Shown here: positions 1-10,093 of the stretch, in pieces
Position numbering within the stretch: the stretch's first letter is position 1
Layout of the letters: every line of letters begins with the position of its first letter
Source: Prorocentrum cordatum
Taxonomy: Eukaryota; Sar; Dinophyceae; Prorocentrales; Prorocentraceae
Length of the DNA: 64,000 nucleotides
Assembly: GCA_963575745.1 (NCBI GenBank)
Contig: CAUYUJ010006335.1
Span: 64,001 to 128,000 of the forward strand
Reading direction: 5' to 3'
The notes under the pieces: model-generated
The model's database searches: none
What the model saw: only the letters and a program-made list of their open reading frames with translations
Told to the model about the DNA's origin: nothing
Position numbers and translations under genes: made by a program

Positions 1-2
1 CT

Positions 3-1493
3 TGGGAAATCGCTGCTGCTCTCAAGGGTATCGCGCAGCACGCATCCATCTGGGGCAAGGACCAGAGCGCGTGGATTGCATCGGCGGATATTGCACGAGC
101 ATTCGACAATGTGACTCTGAGCACGCTTGCACGGGCGATGGATAAGCTTGAGATCCCAGCACGCCTGCAGTACGCTTTGCTCGAGCCGCTCGTCGAAACG
201 AATTGCGCGATCGTCTTCGAGGGTATCGAGCTTCGTGGTGTGTCTTAGGATAAAAGCTTGAGGACGGGGGGAACAGAGAGTCCGCTTGCCTTCAACATCG
301 TGACAGTGGCCATGTGGGCCAACGTAGTTGCCTCCCTTGACGCCCGCAAGATAGGTTATGAGATCCCCAACCCCCATGACCCCAGCACCTATCATATCTA
401 CAATCATGCACTCTGGGCTGATAATCTTTATCTTGTGGGGAGGGGCTCGACGGAGATCCAGGACATCGTCAATGTATTCACTGCTGCCTTAAATGACTGG
501 GGGATGAGTTGGAAGGCATCGTCTTTGCAGGTCCTCCGTTGTGGCACTCCAGACAGGTCACCAATTTGGGCACAGGTTGGGGACCAGCAGGTACCGTTCA
601 AGCAGGTTGAGTCACTCAATATCTTAGGCAGTGTAGTCTCCAGCAGCTTTCATGAGGGCCATGAAGATCTTCAGCATCGTCTCAAATGTGCACGTGGCGC
701 GTTCTTTGCTCAGATATCATATTTTGGATGCAGGGCTGTACCGCTGAAGCACAAATATCGACGATATCAGTATCAGGTTCAGTCGAGGCTCCTGTTTGCA
801 GGGGGAGTCATCACGCTAGATGCCGAGGCTGTCCGTGCTATTCATGCTTTTGAAGGCATGTGCTTGTTGCGTATGTGGTGCCGACGCAAGCCGTCCGACG
901 TCACATGGGGTGTCTGGAGACCCCAGATGCTCCACAAGGTACGCTCACACTTTGCCAGCGGGTGCTTCCCTTCGGCCGTGCAGATGATTGCATGGAAGAG
1001 CTGGACGATGATGCTGAGTGTTCGCGATTATATTCTTGCTGACCCACGTGCACGGTGTACTCCTGCCGCGGACGTGGCGACACCGAGGGCAGATGACGTG
1101 GGCGAGCCTTCGCAGAAAAGAGTCCGATTTCAGGGGCCATCATCACAACCTTTGGAGCAGAATATGACACATATTGCACAAGATGCCGATTCTTTGACAC
1201 ATAGACTGGAGGTTATCTCTCAAAACTTGGCTCAACATATCAACACTCAGCGAACGGACATCAACAGACAGAATCTCAAAAGACGCAGGCTCTCAGGATT
1301 GAGGCTAGGATTTGGTGGTACAATATCGGGGAGTCAGACGGCGACCTCTGTGCTTGCTTCTGAGCCTTCCGTCTCCCCGCCTACTGCTTGTAGTATGGCC
1401 CAATCTCAGGATAATCGTGCATATGTTGATTCTCGCAGAGGCCTTCTGATGTATAATGTTGAATGGACTACGCGCAGGGATACTTTGGGGTGA
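3..1493 (+). pseudogene. LINE family A reverse transcriptase, broken
   Basis: The frame is open from the window edge apart from TAG at 246-248. Motif A reads ADIARAFDNV (Asp codon 87-89). Motif B reads RTGGTESPLAFN, with Thr where most LINEs have Gln. Motif C reads HALWADNLYLV (Asp 420-422, Asn 423-425). The region around 480-660 (DWGMSW, then NILGSVV) corresponds to motifs D and E. A Cys/Trp-rich thumb and connection region follows to about 1480. The TAG replaces a Trp codon that is Trp in both other elements here, so it is a point nonsense mutation. The first Met-like codon after it (258) is TTG, so no genuine start lies inside the window. The protein would be the RT of a LINE ORF2. Confidence 0.8.
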
Positions 1494-2463
1494 ATGTCTT
1501 CGTTTGCATGCAAATCGCACGCAGGCATCATCGGGCAAGAGAATACGCAGTGGACCAGAGAGTGTGGGTCAGAGGAGCTGGCAGTATCCATATATATTAT
1601 CATACGGCACTATGTGGTGGCAGGTTGTGGTTCCATCATACAGAGCTTTCTTCGACATGTGGCAGAATATATTATGCACATATAACAAAACAAAGATCTT
1701 TGAGTATTTTGTTCAGAATTGGAAAGGGATCGCTATCCAGAGTACGCCGCCAGAGGGGATTGGACAGGATGGGCTTGCACAAAGTGAAAAAGAGGCCGTG
1801 AAGATGGCCAAGCGTTTGGCTACGATCAATGAAAGACAAACCGTTTGGGACATCATCAGCCCTGGGTTTGCAGTTGAAATGAGAGGGGACAGCATGTTAG
1901 TACACTCATGGTTGACGGGGCGATGGCGGTGTCACAACAACAAACAATATCAACGCCGTATTGATCATTGTATTGACGTTATGGAACGAACCGCGCATGA
2001 GTTGGGGATTAGATGTTCAGGGCTGGGGGGAGATCTGTACAAACATGAATATAGGGAGGATAACACACGGGCTGACGAGCTTACACACCTGGCCCGCGAG
2101 GGCCATTGCTTCTACAATGAGTATGAATACAGATTCAATTTTGAAAGCTATCTTCAACCTATCGCCTGTCGTGGTGCCTTCGACGGGGGAGTGTGCAGCA
2201 AAGGGACGGGATGCGGGTTCTGGCTTCTGATCGGGCTTTTGAATCTCGATTACGATTGTAATAAGAGTACTCCTTATTCCCCTCTTCCTTCCTCCTCTCC
2301 TTATTCTGTGCCCTCCAATACTCCCCTCGTTTGGAGGGACGTGTGCGAAGCCGCGTGGTGCCTTGAGGAAGGTGCTGCGATAACCGACGCCGAGCTCAGT
2401 GCTGCTGAGGCGCTCTCAAGCGCTGTTGTGCATTTGGCACGACAGATCCTCGCCGCCAGCTGA
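1456..2463 (+). pseudogene. LINE family A ORF2 C-terminus with permuted RNase H domain
   Basis: This is the continuation of the RT frame after a frameshift near 1488-1493. Similarity to the copy at 24934-27171 switches frame here (shared motif around GQRSWQYPY). The C-terminal part is RNase H-like. The motifs in order are RGDSMLVHSWLTG (Asp 1888-1890), YREDNTRADELTHLAR (Asp 2074-2076), RGAFDGGV (Asp 2182-2184) and TDAELSAAEAL (Glu 2392-2394). In ordinary RNase H the DGG and Glu motifs come first, so the order here is circularly permuted. The ORF ends with TGA at 2461-2463, just before the A-rich tail. The apparent start at 1456 is in the overlapping frame and is not expected to be used. Confidence 0.75.
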
Positions 2464-2495
2464 CCCTGCTGGACGAACGGTGCGAAAACCCAAAA

Positions 2496-2520
2496 AACCA
2501 GGTTGACGGTTCACCGCCGG
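2496..2520 (+). repeat. 3' half of LINE target stem-loop
   Basis: AACCAGG followed by TTGACGG and the arm TCACCGCCGG directly abuts the family A tail. The matching 5' arm would lie left of the window. Confidence 0.7.
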
Positions 2521-2530
2521 CGCCAGTAAT

Positions 2531-2592
2531 ACCTCGTAGAGCTCTTCGGCATCGATGAGCTAGAGGAATTCCGGCGCGGGGTGGAGCTAGTT
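2531..2592 (+). repeat. ~62 bp dispersed insertion unit (CTCGTAGAGCTC type)
   Basis: The block runs from CTCGTAGAGCTCTTCGGC to GGTGGAGCTAGTTGG. It interrupts the usual CCCAGTTGGCCGACCC continuation of the type I repeat, with AGT/AGTT at its ends. Other copies lie near 3319-3382, 4974-5034, 8879-8937, 8938-8998 (these last two in direct tandem) and 27369-27431. It is a small mobile or introner-like unit of unknown type. Confidence 0.55.
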
Positions 2593-2890
2593 GGCCGACC
2601 CGGCCAGAAAGGACAAAGTGGTAACATTTGGGTGGTTTTGCGAAAAATTGAAGGAAATTTGACAATTCATTTTAAGACAGCAGATTTTTCGCACCTGCAG
2701 TGGGTTATGGCGCGTCCGCCAATAAAATTTTCAGGCCCATAGGTGCAGTATTACTATCAAAAGACTTGGGGGAACCGACCTTGGATAAAAACAGAAAAAC
2801 GTGATTTTTCGAGTTTCTCAGGTCTTGCTCTAGACGCTTTCTTCATGCTTACCGAGAAGCGCCGTGTAAGAAAAGAGCTCTACGAAAGCC

Positions 2891-2923
2891 CCGGCGGTAA
2901 CCTGGTTGACGGTTTACCGCCGG
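2891..2923 (+). repeat. Target stem-loop, intact (TAA/TTA variant)
   Basis: Perfect 10 bp arms CCGGCGGTAA (2891-2900) and TTACCGCCGG (2914-2923) enclose a 13-base loop containing the LINE insertion point after AACC. It is an empty-site reference for the LINE junctions elsewhere in the window. Confidence 0.8.
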
Positions 2924-3669
2924 TTCCCAGTTGGTCGACCCGACCAGAACGGACAATGTGGCAACTTTTGGGTGGTTTTGCGAAAATTTGGAATATGGAA
3001 CAATTCATTTTGAGAAAGCAGATTTTTGCGCGTCGCATTGGCATATAAACTCCTCTCTGACAGCAGCTCAGCTCTTCCGATGTATTTTCTTGAGAGTTGA
3101 CTTCCAGGAACCAAGCTGATATCAATATCGAAAAACAAAAAAGCAATCAAAATTTTAAGAAAATCTTCATTTATCACTGTGCTGCGATGCCGAGCACTCC
3201 TACTACTGCAAGGAGGTTACGCTGGAAGCAGCAATTTCAGTTGAGCGCCGCCAACAGCAGTCTGAGACTCAGTTTGAAGATGAAACGCCCTAGGCTGCAC
3301 TGCGGCGTAGGCTTCGTACCTCGTAGAGCTCTGATGGTAACAGAGCTAGAGGAATTCGGCGACAGGGTGGAGCTAGTTGGCGAAATCTCGAAAATGGACG
3401 CGATCATGCCATCCGCGGCCTGGCTCAGCCGTTTTTGCAGCTCTAACAGTTCGTTAGGGCTGATAATTGCGCAGAGCGAAGCTTTGTATTACAGAAGTTG
3501 CCTGCCGAATTCTCAGCTCATTCTGTCGAGAAATTCTTTTCAACAAAGCCAGGAACCTGACCTCAGATTGACAAAAAAATCAAAATTGAAGTTTTCAAGA
3601 AAATCTACTGCCAAGTTCTCTGCTTCGATTCTGGACACTGTTACGCGTGGAAGGAGCTCTACGAGGTTC

Positions 3670-3702
3670 CCGGCGGTGACCAGGTTGACGGTTCACCGCC
3701 GG
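3670..3702 (+). repeat. Target stem-loop, intact (TGA/TCA variant)
   Basis: Arms CCGGCGGTGA (3670-3679) and TCACCGCCGG (3693-3702). Relative to the commoner form, one stem pair is changed from A-T to G-C on both sides, so pairing is kept. Confidence 0.8.
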
Positions 3703-4841
3703 CGCCAGTAATTCCGGCGCGCTGGAGAGCTGGTTGGCAAGAAAAATCTCGACGGACCTTTTTGTGACTTTTGGTCGTTTGAAAATTTTGTTCTCGAAAT
3801 TCAACAATTCGTTTGAGCTCTAGTATTTTTTCTGACCATATTCGATCTTATTCCCGCTCGCCATCTTGATCTCAGCTCGATCGGGTAAATATTTCTGCAA
3901 AAAAGCGTTGCGGCGGGATCGGCTGTTTCGAGTCATCTTGATACGCGTTGTCGGTATTTTGTATTTAACTCGAGCTGTAGGGCAGCTACAGAGCTCATTC
4001 TCGCAGAAATCGATTACGAATCATCAGGCGCGTTCGTCTGTTCCATCCAGAGGTCTGAACTCGGTCTGCTGCCCGAGCTAGGTTCGCACAACTATTCGTA
4101 TTGTTCGAGTCATCTTGAGAGGTGCTGTCAGTTTTCTGCACTTAACTCGGGCTGTAGGGGGGCTACAGGGCTCGTAATCACGGGAATCGATTCGGAGACG
4201 TCAGGCGCGTCTGCCTGCCAAATCGAGAGCTCAGAAATCGGTATGCTGCCCGAGCTAGGTCCACAAAACTATTCGTATTCTTCGAGTCATCTTGAAAGAT
4301 GCTGTCCGTTTTCTGCACTTAACTCGAGCTGTAAGGGGGCTGCAGGGCTGGTAATCACTGGAATCGATTCGGAGCAATCAGTCGCGTCCGCCTGTCGCAT
4401 TCAGAGCTCTGAACTCGTTCTGCTGCCCGAGCTAGGTCCGCGAAACTGTTCGTATTGTTCGAGTCATCTTCAGAGCTGCTGTCGGTTTTCTACTTAACTC
4501 GGGCTGTAGGAGGCTGCAGGGCTGGTAGTCACAGGAATCGATTCAGAGACATCAGGCGCGTCCGCCTGTCGCATTCAGAGGTCTGAACTCGGTCTGATAC
4601 TCGAGCTAGATTCGGAAAACTATTTGTATTGTTCGAGTGATCTTGAGAGGTGCTGTCGCTTTTCGCACGTAACTCGGGCTGTAGGAGAGCTACGGAGCTC
4701 GTGCGCACAGGAAACGATCCAGAAGCATGAGGGGCGTTCGGCTGTTGCATCGAGAGGTCTGACATCGCTTAGGCTGAAAAACTACTTGTTCTCTGTATTT
4801 TGTTTCGACATTATATGTTGTCAGGAAGCTCTACGAGTCCC

Positions 4842-4875
4842 CCGGCGGTAACAAAGGTTGACGGTTTACCGCCGG
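4842..4875 (+). repeat. Target stem-loop closing satellite block 1
   Basis: Perfect arms with a 14-base loop in which the insertion-point sequence is altered (AACAAAGG instead of AACCAGG). Confidence 0.75.
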
Positions 4876-5033
4876 CGCCCAGTTCGGGGGCGCTGGAGAG
4901 CTAGTTGGCAAGAAAAATCTCGACGGACCTTTTGGTGACTTTTGGTCGGTGAAAAAATTTTGTTCTCGAAATACCTCGTAAGCTCTTCGGCAGCGATGAG
5001 CTAGAGGAATTCCGGCGCGGGCTGGAGCTAGTT

Positions 5034-5329
5034 GGTCGACCCGGCCCGGGCGGGCAAATTTATGACTTTTGGTAGGTTTTGCGAAAATTTGAAAGATATT
5101 TAACCATTTATTTTGAGAAAGCAGATTTTTGCGCGTCGCATTGGCATATAAACTCCTTTCTCACAGCAGCTCAGCTCTCCCGATGTATTTTCTTGAGAGT
5201 TGACTTCCGGGAACTGAGCGAATATGAACATCGAAAAAATCGAAAATCAAAATTTCCGAAACATTTCTATTTCATGCCTCTACTTTGATTCTCAGCACTC
5301 TTATCAGTGTACGGAGCTCTACGAGGTTC
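5034..5329 (+). repeat. Type I repeat unit, variant with GGCATATAAACTCC
   Basis: It matches 2930-3180: TTGGTCGACCCGGCC, then TTTTGCGAAAATTTGAAAG, GCATTGGCATATAAACTCC, GATGTATTTTCTTGAGAG, and ends at GAGCTCTACGAGG before the stem-loop. Confidence 0.65.
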
Positions 5330-5362
5330 CCGGCGGTGACTAGGTTGACGGTTCACCGCCGG
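5330..5362 (+). repeat. Target stem-loop (TGA/TCA variant)
   Basis: Second intact copy with the compensated pair: CCGGCGGTGA at 5330-5339 and TCACCGCCGG at 5353-5362. Confidence 0.75.
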
Positions 5363-6266
5363 CGCCAATTCAACAATTCGTTAGAGCTCTAGTTTTTTTT
5401 TTCCCGTGATATTCGATCTTATTCCCGCTCGCCATCTTGATCTCAGATCGATCGGGTACCTTTTACTGCCAAAAAGCACACGGGCGGGATCGGCCGTTTC
5501 GAGTCATCTTGATACGCGCTGTCGGTATACTGGACTTAAGTCGAGATACAGGACAGCTACAGAGCTGGTAAGCACACCTTATCGATTCAGAATGATCAGG
5601 CGCGTTGGTCTGTTGCATCCAGAGGTCTGAACTCGGTCTGCTAGCCGAGCTACGTCTGTAAACCTATTCGTATTAGTCGAGACATCTTGAGAGGCGCTCT
5701 CGGTTTTCTGTACTTAACTCGAGGTGTAGGACAGCTACAGAGCTGATACTTACAGAAACCGATTCAGAATCATCAGTCGCGATTGTCTGAATCCAGAGCT
5801 CTGAACTCGGTCTGCTGCCCGATCTAGATAGAATCGCGAAACTATTCGTATTGTTCGAGTCATCTTGAGAGGTGCTGTCGGTTTTCTGCGCTCAACTCGG
5901 GCTGTGCTGTCGGTTTTCTGCACTCAACTCGGGCTCTAGGGAGGCTGCTTGGCTGGTAATCACAGGAATCGATTCGGAGACATCAAACGCGTTCGCCTGT
6001 CGCATTCAGAGCTGTGAACTCGGTATGATACTCGAGCTGGGTTTGCAAAACTGTTCGTCTTGTTCGAGTCATCTTCATGGCTGCCGTCGATTTACGCACG
6101 TAACTCGGGCTGTAGGAGAGCTACAGAGCTCGTACAGAAGACAATCCGGAAGCATCGGGGGCGTTCGGCTGTTGCATCGAGAGGTCCGAAATCGCTTGGA
6201 CTGAAAAACTATTCGTTCTCTGCATTTTTCCGACATTATATGTTGTCAGGAAGCTCTACGAGTCCC

Positions 6267-6300
6267 CCGGCGGTAAGAAAGGTTGACGGTTTACCGCCGG
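6267..6300 (+). repeat. Target stem-loop closing satellite block 2
   Basis: Perfect arms; the loop reads GAAAGG at the insertion point. It is followed at 6305-6391 by a shortened version of the GC-rich insert seen at 9091-9378. Confidence 0.7.
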
Positions 6301-6390
6301 CGCCCATGCTTCAGAAGCGCTACAGGGAAGCCGCCCAGAACTCCCAAGGAGAGGTTTCCGGTTCCCCAGGCTCTCTTCGCTCTCCGGGTT

Positions 6391-6484
6391 TAACTCGTAG
6401 AGCTTCCCTTAGCTAGTTGCTGGAAGCTTAAGAGTAATAACTCGTAGAGCTTCCCTTAGCTAGTTGCTGGAAGCTTAAGAGTAA
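6391..6484 (+). repeat. 47 bp direct duplication
   Basis: A unit with AACTCGTAGAGCTTCCC, TTAGCTAGTTGCTGG and AAGCTTAAGAGTAA occurs twice in tandem. It is related to the CTCGTAGAGC insertion units. Confidence 0.65.
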
Positions 6485-7614
6485 TTCCGGCGCGCTGGAG
6501 AGCTGGTTGGCAAGAAAAATCTCGACGGACCTTTTGGTGACTTTTGGTCGTTTGAAAATTTTGTTCTCAGAATTCAACAATTCGTTTGAGCTCTAGTATT
6601 TTTTCTGACCATATTCGATCTTATTCCCGCTCGCCATCTTAATCTCAGCTCGATCGGGTAAATATTTCTACCAAAAAGCGTCGCGGCGGGATCGGCTGTT
6701 TCGAGTCATCTTGATCCGCGTTGTCGGTATTTTGTACTTAACTCGAGCTGTAGGGCAGCTACAGAGCTCATTCTCACAGAAAAATTCGATTGGGAATTAT
6801 CAGGCGCGTTCGTCTGTCCCATCTAGAGGTCTGAACTCGGTCTGCTGCCCGAGCTAGGTTCGCAAAACTGTTCGTATTGTTTGAGTCATCTTGAGAGATG
6901 CTGTCAGTTTTCTGCACTTAGCTCGGCTGTAGGGGGGGTACAGTGGCTCGTACTCAGAGGAATCGATTCAGAGACATCAGGCGCGTCCGCCTGCCAGATC
7001 CAGAGCTCAGAACTCGGTGTGCTGCCCGAGCTGGGTCCGCAAAACTATTCGTTTCGAGTCATCTTGAGAGGTGCTGTCCGTTTTCTGCACTTAACTCGAG
7101 CTGCAAGGGGGCTGCAGGGCTGGTAATCACTGGAATCGATTCGGAGACATCAGTCGCGTCCGCCTGTCGCATTCAGAGCTCTGAACTCGGTCTGCTGCCC
7201 GAGCTAGGTCCGCGAAACTATTCGTAGTGTTCGAGTCATCTTCAGAGGTGCCGTCGGTTTTCTGCACTTAACTCGGGCTGTAAGGGGGCTGCAGGGCTGT
7301 TAATCACAGGAATCGATTCGGAAACATCAGGCGCGTCCGCCTGTTGCATTCAGAGGTCTGAACTCGGTCTGATACTCGAGCTAGATTCGCGAAGCTATTT
7401 CTATTGCTCGAGTGATCTTGAGAGGTGCTGTCGATTTTCGCATGTAACTCGGGCTGTATGAGAGCTACGGAGCTCGTGCGCACAGAAAACGGTCCAGAAG
7501 CATGCGGGGCGTTCGGCTGTTGCATCGAGAGGTCTGAAACGCTTAGGCTGAAAAACTGTTCGTTCTCTGCAATTTTTTCGACATTATATATGGTCAGGAA
7601 GCTCTAAGAGTCCC

Positions 7615-7648
7615 CCGGCGGTAAGAAAGGTTGACGGTTTACCGCCGG
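7615..7648 (+). repeat. Target stem-loop closing satellite block 3
   Basis: Arms CCGGCGGTAA at 7615-7624 and TTACCGCCGG at 7639-7648; GAAAGG loop as in blocks 2 and 4. Confidence 0.7.
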
Positions 7649-8788
7649 CGCCCAGTTCCGGCGCGCTGGAGAGCTAGTTGGCAAGAAAAATCTCGACGGA
7701 CCTTTTGGTGACTTTTGGTCGGTTGAAAATTTTGTTCTCAGAATTCAACAATTCGTTTGAGCTCTAGTATTTTTTCTGACCATATTCGATCTTATTCCCG
7801 CTCGCCGTCTTAACCTCAGCTCGATCGGGTAAGTACTTCTGCAAAAAAGCGTCGCGGCGGGATCGGCTGTTTCGAGTCATCTTGATCCGCGTTGTCGGTA
7901 TTTTGTACTTAACTCGAGCTGTAGGGCAGCTACAGAGCTCATTCTCACAGAAATCGATTGCAAATCATCAGGCGCGTTCGTCTGTTTTATCCAGAGGTCT
8001 GAACTCGGTCTGCTGGCCGAGCTAGGTTCGCGAAACTATTCGTATTGTTTGAGTCATCTTGACAGGTGCTGTCAGTTTTCTGCACTTAACTCGGGCTGTA
8101 GGGGGGCTACAGGGCTCGTGCTCACAGGAATCAATTTGGAGACATCAGGCGCGTCCGCCTGCCAAATCGAGAGCTCAGAACTCGGTGTGCTGCCCGAGCT
8201 AGGTCCGCGAACTATTCGTATTCTTCGAGTCATCTTGAGAGGTGCTGTCCGTTTTTCTGCACTTAACTCGAGCTGTAAGGGGGCTGCAGGGCTGGTAATC
8301 ACTGGAATCGATTCGGAGACATCAGTCGCGTCCGCCTGTCGCATTCAGATCTCTGAACTCGGTCTGCTGCCTGAGCTAGGTCTGCGAAGCTGTTCGTATT
8401 GTTCGAGTCGTCTTCAGAGGTGCTCTCGGTTTTCTGCACTTAACTCGGGCTGTAAGGGGCCTGCAGGGCTGGTAATCACAGGAATCGATTCGGAGACATC
8501 AGGCGCGTCCGCCTGTTGCATTCAGAGGTCTGAACTCGGTCTGATACTCGAGCTAGGTTTGCCAAGCTATTCGTATTGTTCGAGTGATCTTGAGAGGTGC
8601 TGTCGATTTTCGCACGTAACTCGGGCTGTAGGAGAGCTACGGAGCTCGTGCGCACAGGAAACGATCCAGAAGCATGAGGGGCGTTTGGCTGTTGCATCGA
8701 GAGGTCTGAAATCGCTTAGGCTGAAAAACGATTCGTTCTCTGCAATTTTTTTCGACATTATATATGGTCAGGAAGCTCTACGAGTCCC

Positions 8789-8822
8789 CCGGCGGTAAGA
8801 AAGGTTGACGGTTTACCGCCGG
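8789..8822 (+). repeat. Target stem-loop closing satellite block 4
   Basis: Arms at 8789-8798 and 8813-8822. The sequence then returns to type I repeat with two tandem CTCGTAGAGCTC units (8879-8998). Confidence 0.7.
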
Positions 8823-9090
8823 CACCCAGTTGCACGCTACCAAGTGACAACTTTGGGTCGCTTTTGCGAATATTTGTCTCGTAGAGCTCTTCGGCATTGA
8901 TGAGCTAGAGGAATTCCGGCGCGGGGTGGAGCTAGTACCTCGTAGAGCTCTTCGGCATCGATGAGCCTGAGGAATTCCGGCGCGGGGTGGAGCTAGTTGG
9001 CCGACCCGGCCAGAAAGGACAAAGTGATAACTTTTGGGTGGTTTTGCGAAAAATTCAAAGATATTTGACAATTCATTTTCAGAAAGCAGA

Positions 9091-9378
9091 TTCCCGGAGA
9101 GCTCTCTGGCTAGAGGGTTTTAGATTAGAAGCCGGACGGTGGTGGTGCCCGCCAGCAGCCATCTCCGCCGCTCCACGATCCCCGCAGCGACTCGCCCGGG
9201 CCGGCAGCGGGCTCGGGAGAGCTTCCAGCACGCGTCCACGCGAGCCTGCACGCGTGCAGGCACGCGCGGAAGCGTTCCTGGTAGGGCTTGAGAAGCGCTT
9301 CTGGGGAGCTCCCAGAGCTCTTGAAGAAAGATTTCTCCCATCCCAGAAGGTCTTTGCTCTCCAGGTTTTCGATGCTAC
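9091..9378 (+). mobile_element. GC-rich ~290 bp insertion in a type I repeat unit
   Basis: The uninterrupted repeat reads GCAGATTTTTCGCACCTG, as at 2683. Here it is split between GCAGATT (ending about 9090) and TTTTTCGCACCTGTAG (from about 9379). The insert is GC-rich, contains GAGAGCTCTCTGG and GGGGAGCTCCCAGAGC palindromes, and ends TTTTCGATGCTACCATG. Related pieces lie at 6305-6391, about 19570-19608 and probably within 39926-40890. No coding potential is seen, so it is probably non-autonomous. Confidence 0.5.
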
Positions 9379-9588
9379 CATGTTTTTCGCACCTGTAGTG
9401 GGTTATGGCGTGTCCGCCAGTAAAATTTCCAGGCCCATAGGTGCAGTATTACTATTGAAACACTTGGGGGAACCGACGTTGGATAGAAACAGAAAATCGT
9501 GATTTTTCGAGTTTTTCGTTTTCCGCTCCAGAAGCTTTCTTCATGTGTTCCGACGATTGCTGTGCAAGGAAAGAGCTCTACGAGGTTC

Positions 9589-9603
9589 CCGGCGGTAACC
9601 AGG
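9589..9603 (+). repeat. 5' half of target stem-loop, split by LINE B
   Basis: Arm CCGGCGGTAA (9589-9598) and then CCAGG. Its partner is at 18941-18965. AACCAGG occurs on both sides (9597-9603 and 18941-18947), a probable 7 bp target-site duplication. Confidence 0.8.
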
Positions 9604-10093
9604 GTTGGGCAGAGCTTACCTCCTGCTCAGCCTGGCCTCACCGCTGGGGTCCCCCTCGTCTCGAGCTGCATTGTGCAGAAAGGAGTCTTTGGTTCCTCAT
9701 ACTGTACACGGTGCTTCAGTGTCTGTTTTGCCTGAGTACCGTACACGTTCATTGATTGTCGGAGTGCGCATTGACTGTTCAGATTGTCGGAGTACCGTGC
9801 GCTTTCATTGAGTGTCGAAGGCCTGTGCACATTCTTTGTGGTAGCCTACGAGTACCGTACACACTCATTCTTTGCTTGACTCAGATTCCCGCACGCGTGC
9901 TGCAGAGTGTCTTTTGCCTGAGTACCGTACACACTCTTTGGAGGTCGAGTTTGACATCTGTTCAACACTCTTGTGAGGACATCTGTTCGACACGACGACA
10001 GATTCTAAGCGTTCGCGTGAGGACATCAATTTCTTGGAACAGTGGGGGTTTCCAGAGGAGCTCAAGTATTCGAACACCGTCACCTTCGCAGCG
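9604..10093 (+). promoter_or_regulatory. LINE B 5' UTR with GAGTACCGTAC repeats
   Basis: A motif GAGTACCGTACAC(A/G)(C/T)TC recurs near 9734, 9790 (degenerate), 9850 and 9920, spaced 56-70 bp. CATCTGTTC(A/G)ACAC occurs twice near 9954-9990. Repeated 5' monomers are typical of LINE internal promoters. The same block (GGTGCTTCAGTGTCTG to GTACCGTACAC) recurs near 20775-20815 in the deleted chimeric element. The promoter role is inferred. Confidence 0.5.

Larger units (their letters stand above)
1..2495 (+). mobile_element. LINE family A, copy 1 (5' end outside window, decayed)
   Basis: This is the 3' part of a non-LTR retrotransposon: reverse transcriptase from just before motif A, a connection region, an RNase H-like domain, and a short A-rich tail of the form AAAACCCAAAAAACC. 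The tail abuts the 3' half of the dispersed stem-loop (AACCAGG at 2496-2502, arm TCACCGCCGG at 2511-2520), so the element sits inside that target. The reading frame is broken by a nonsense codon at 246-248 and a frameshift near 1490, so this copy is not autonomous. It is the same family as the element at 24934-27171, judged by protein similarity and by the shared tail. The 5' end lies left of the window. Confidence 0.85.
2503..3702 (+). repeat. Dispersed ~350-400 bp repeat units (type I)
   Basis: Each unit starts at a stem-loop. It continues with a CCCAGTTGG(C/T)CGACCC block, a TTTTGCGAAA block, TTGACAATTCATTTT, GCAGATTTTTCGCACCTG, GTGCAGTATTACTATCAAAAG and GAGCTCTACGAG, and then the next stem-loop. 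The first unit spans about 2503-2890. The second (from 2891) diverges after 3030 into a variant with GGCATATAAACTCC, which is seen again at 5130-5330. No protein reading is supported; ORFs in this stretch are repeat-driven. Confidence 0.7.
3714..8822 (+). repeat. ~177 bp satellite in higher-order blocks
   Basis: A monomer of about 177 bp recurs. It is marked by GAGTCATCTTGAGAGG, then an AACTCGGGCTGTAGG block, then ATCGATTCGGAGACATCAGG and CTCGGTCTGCTGCCCGAGC. Monomer starts lie near 3929, 4108, 4285, 4462, 4636, 5508, 5676, 5857, 6066, 6703, 6890, 7057, 7232, 7414, 7876, 8053, 8229, 8406 and 8583. Monomers are grouped into blocks of about 1.1 kb (roughly 3714-4875, 5363-6300, 6483-7648 and 7659-8822). 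Each block opens with GGCGCGCTGGAGAGCT...TTGGCAAG or a variant of it and closes with a stem-loop. Neighbouring blocks resemble each other more than neighbouring monomers do. ORFs here (for example 8049-8798) are read through the monomers and are not genes. Confidence 0.8.

Noticed and set aside
8049-8798. 249-codon ORF
   Set aside because: Reads through four satellite monomers; the repeated peptide follows the 177 bp DNA period.
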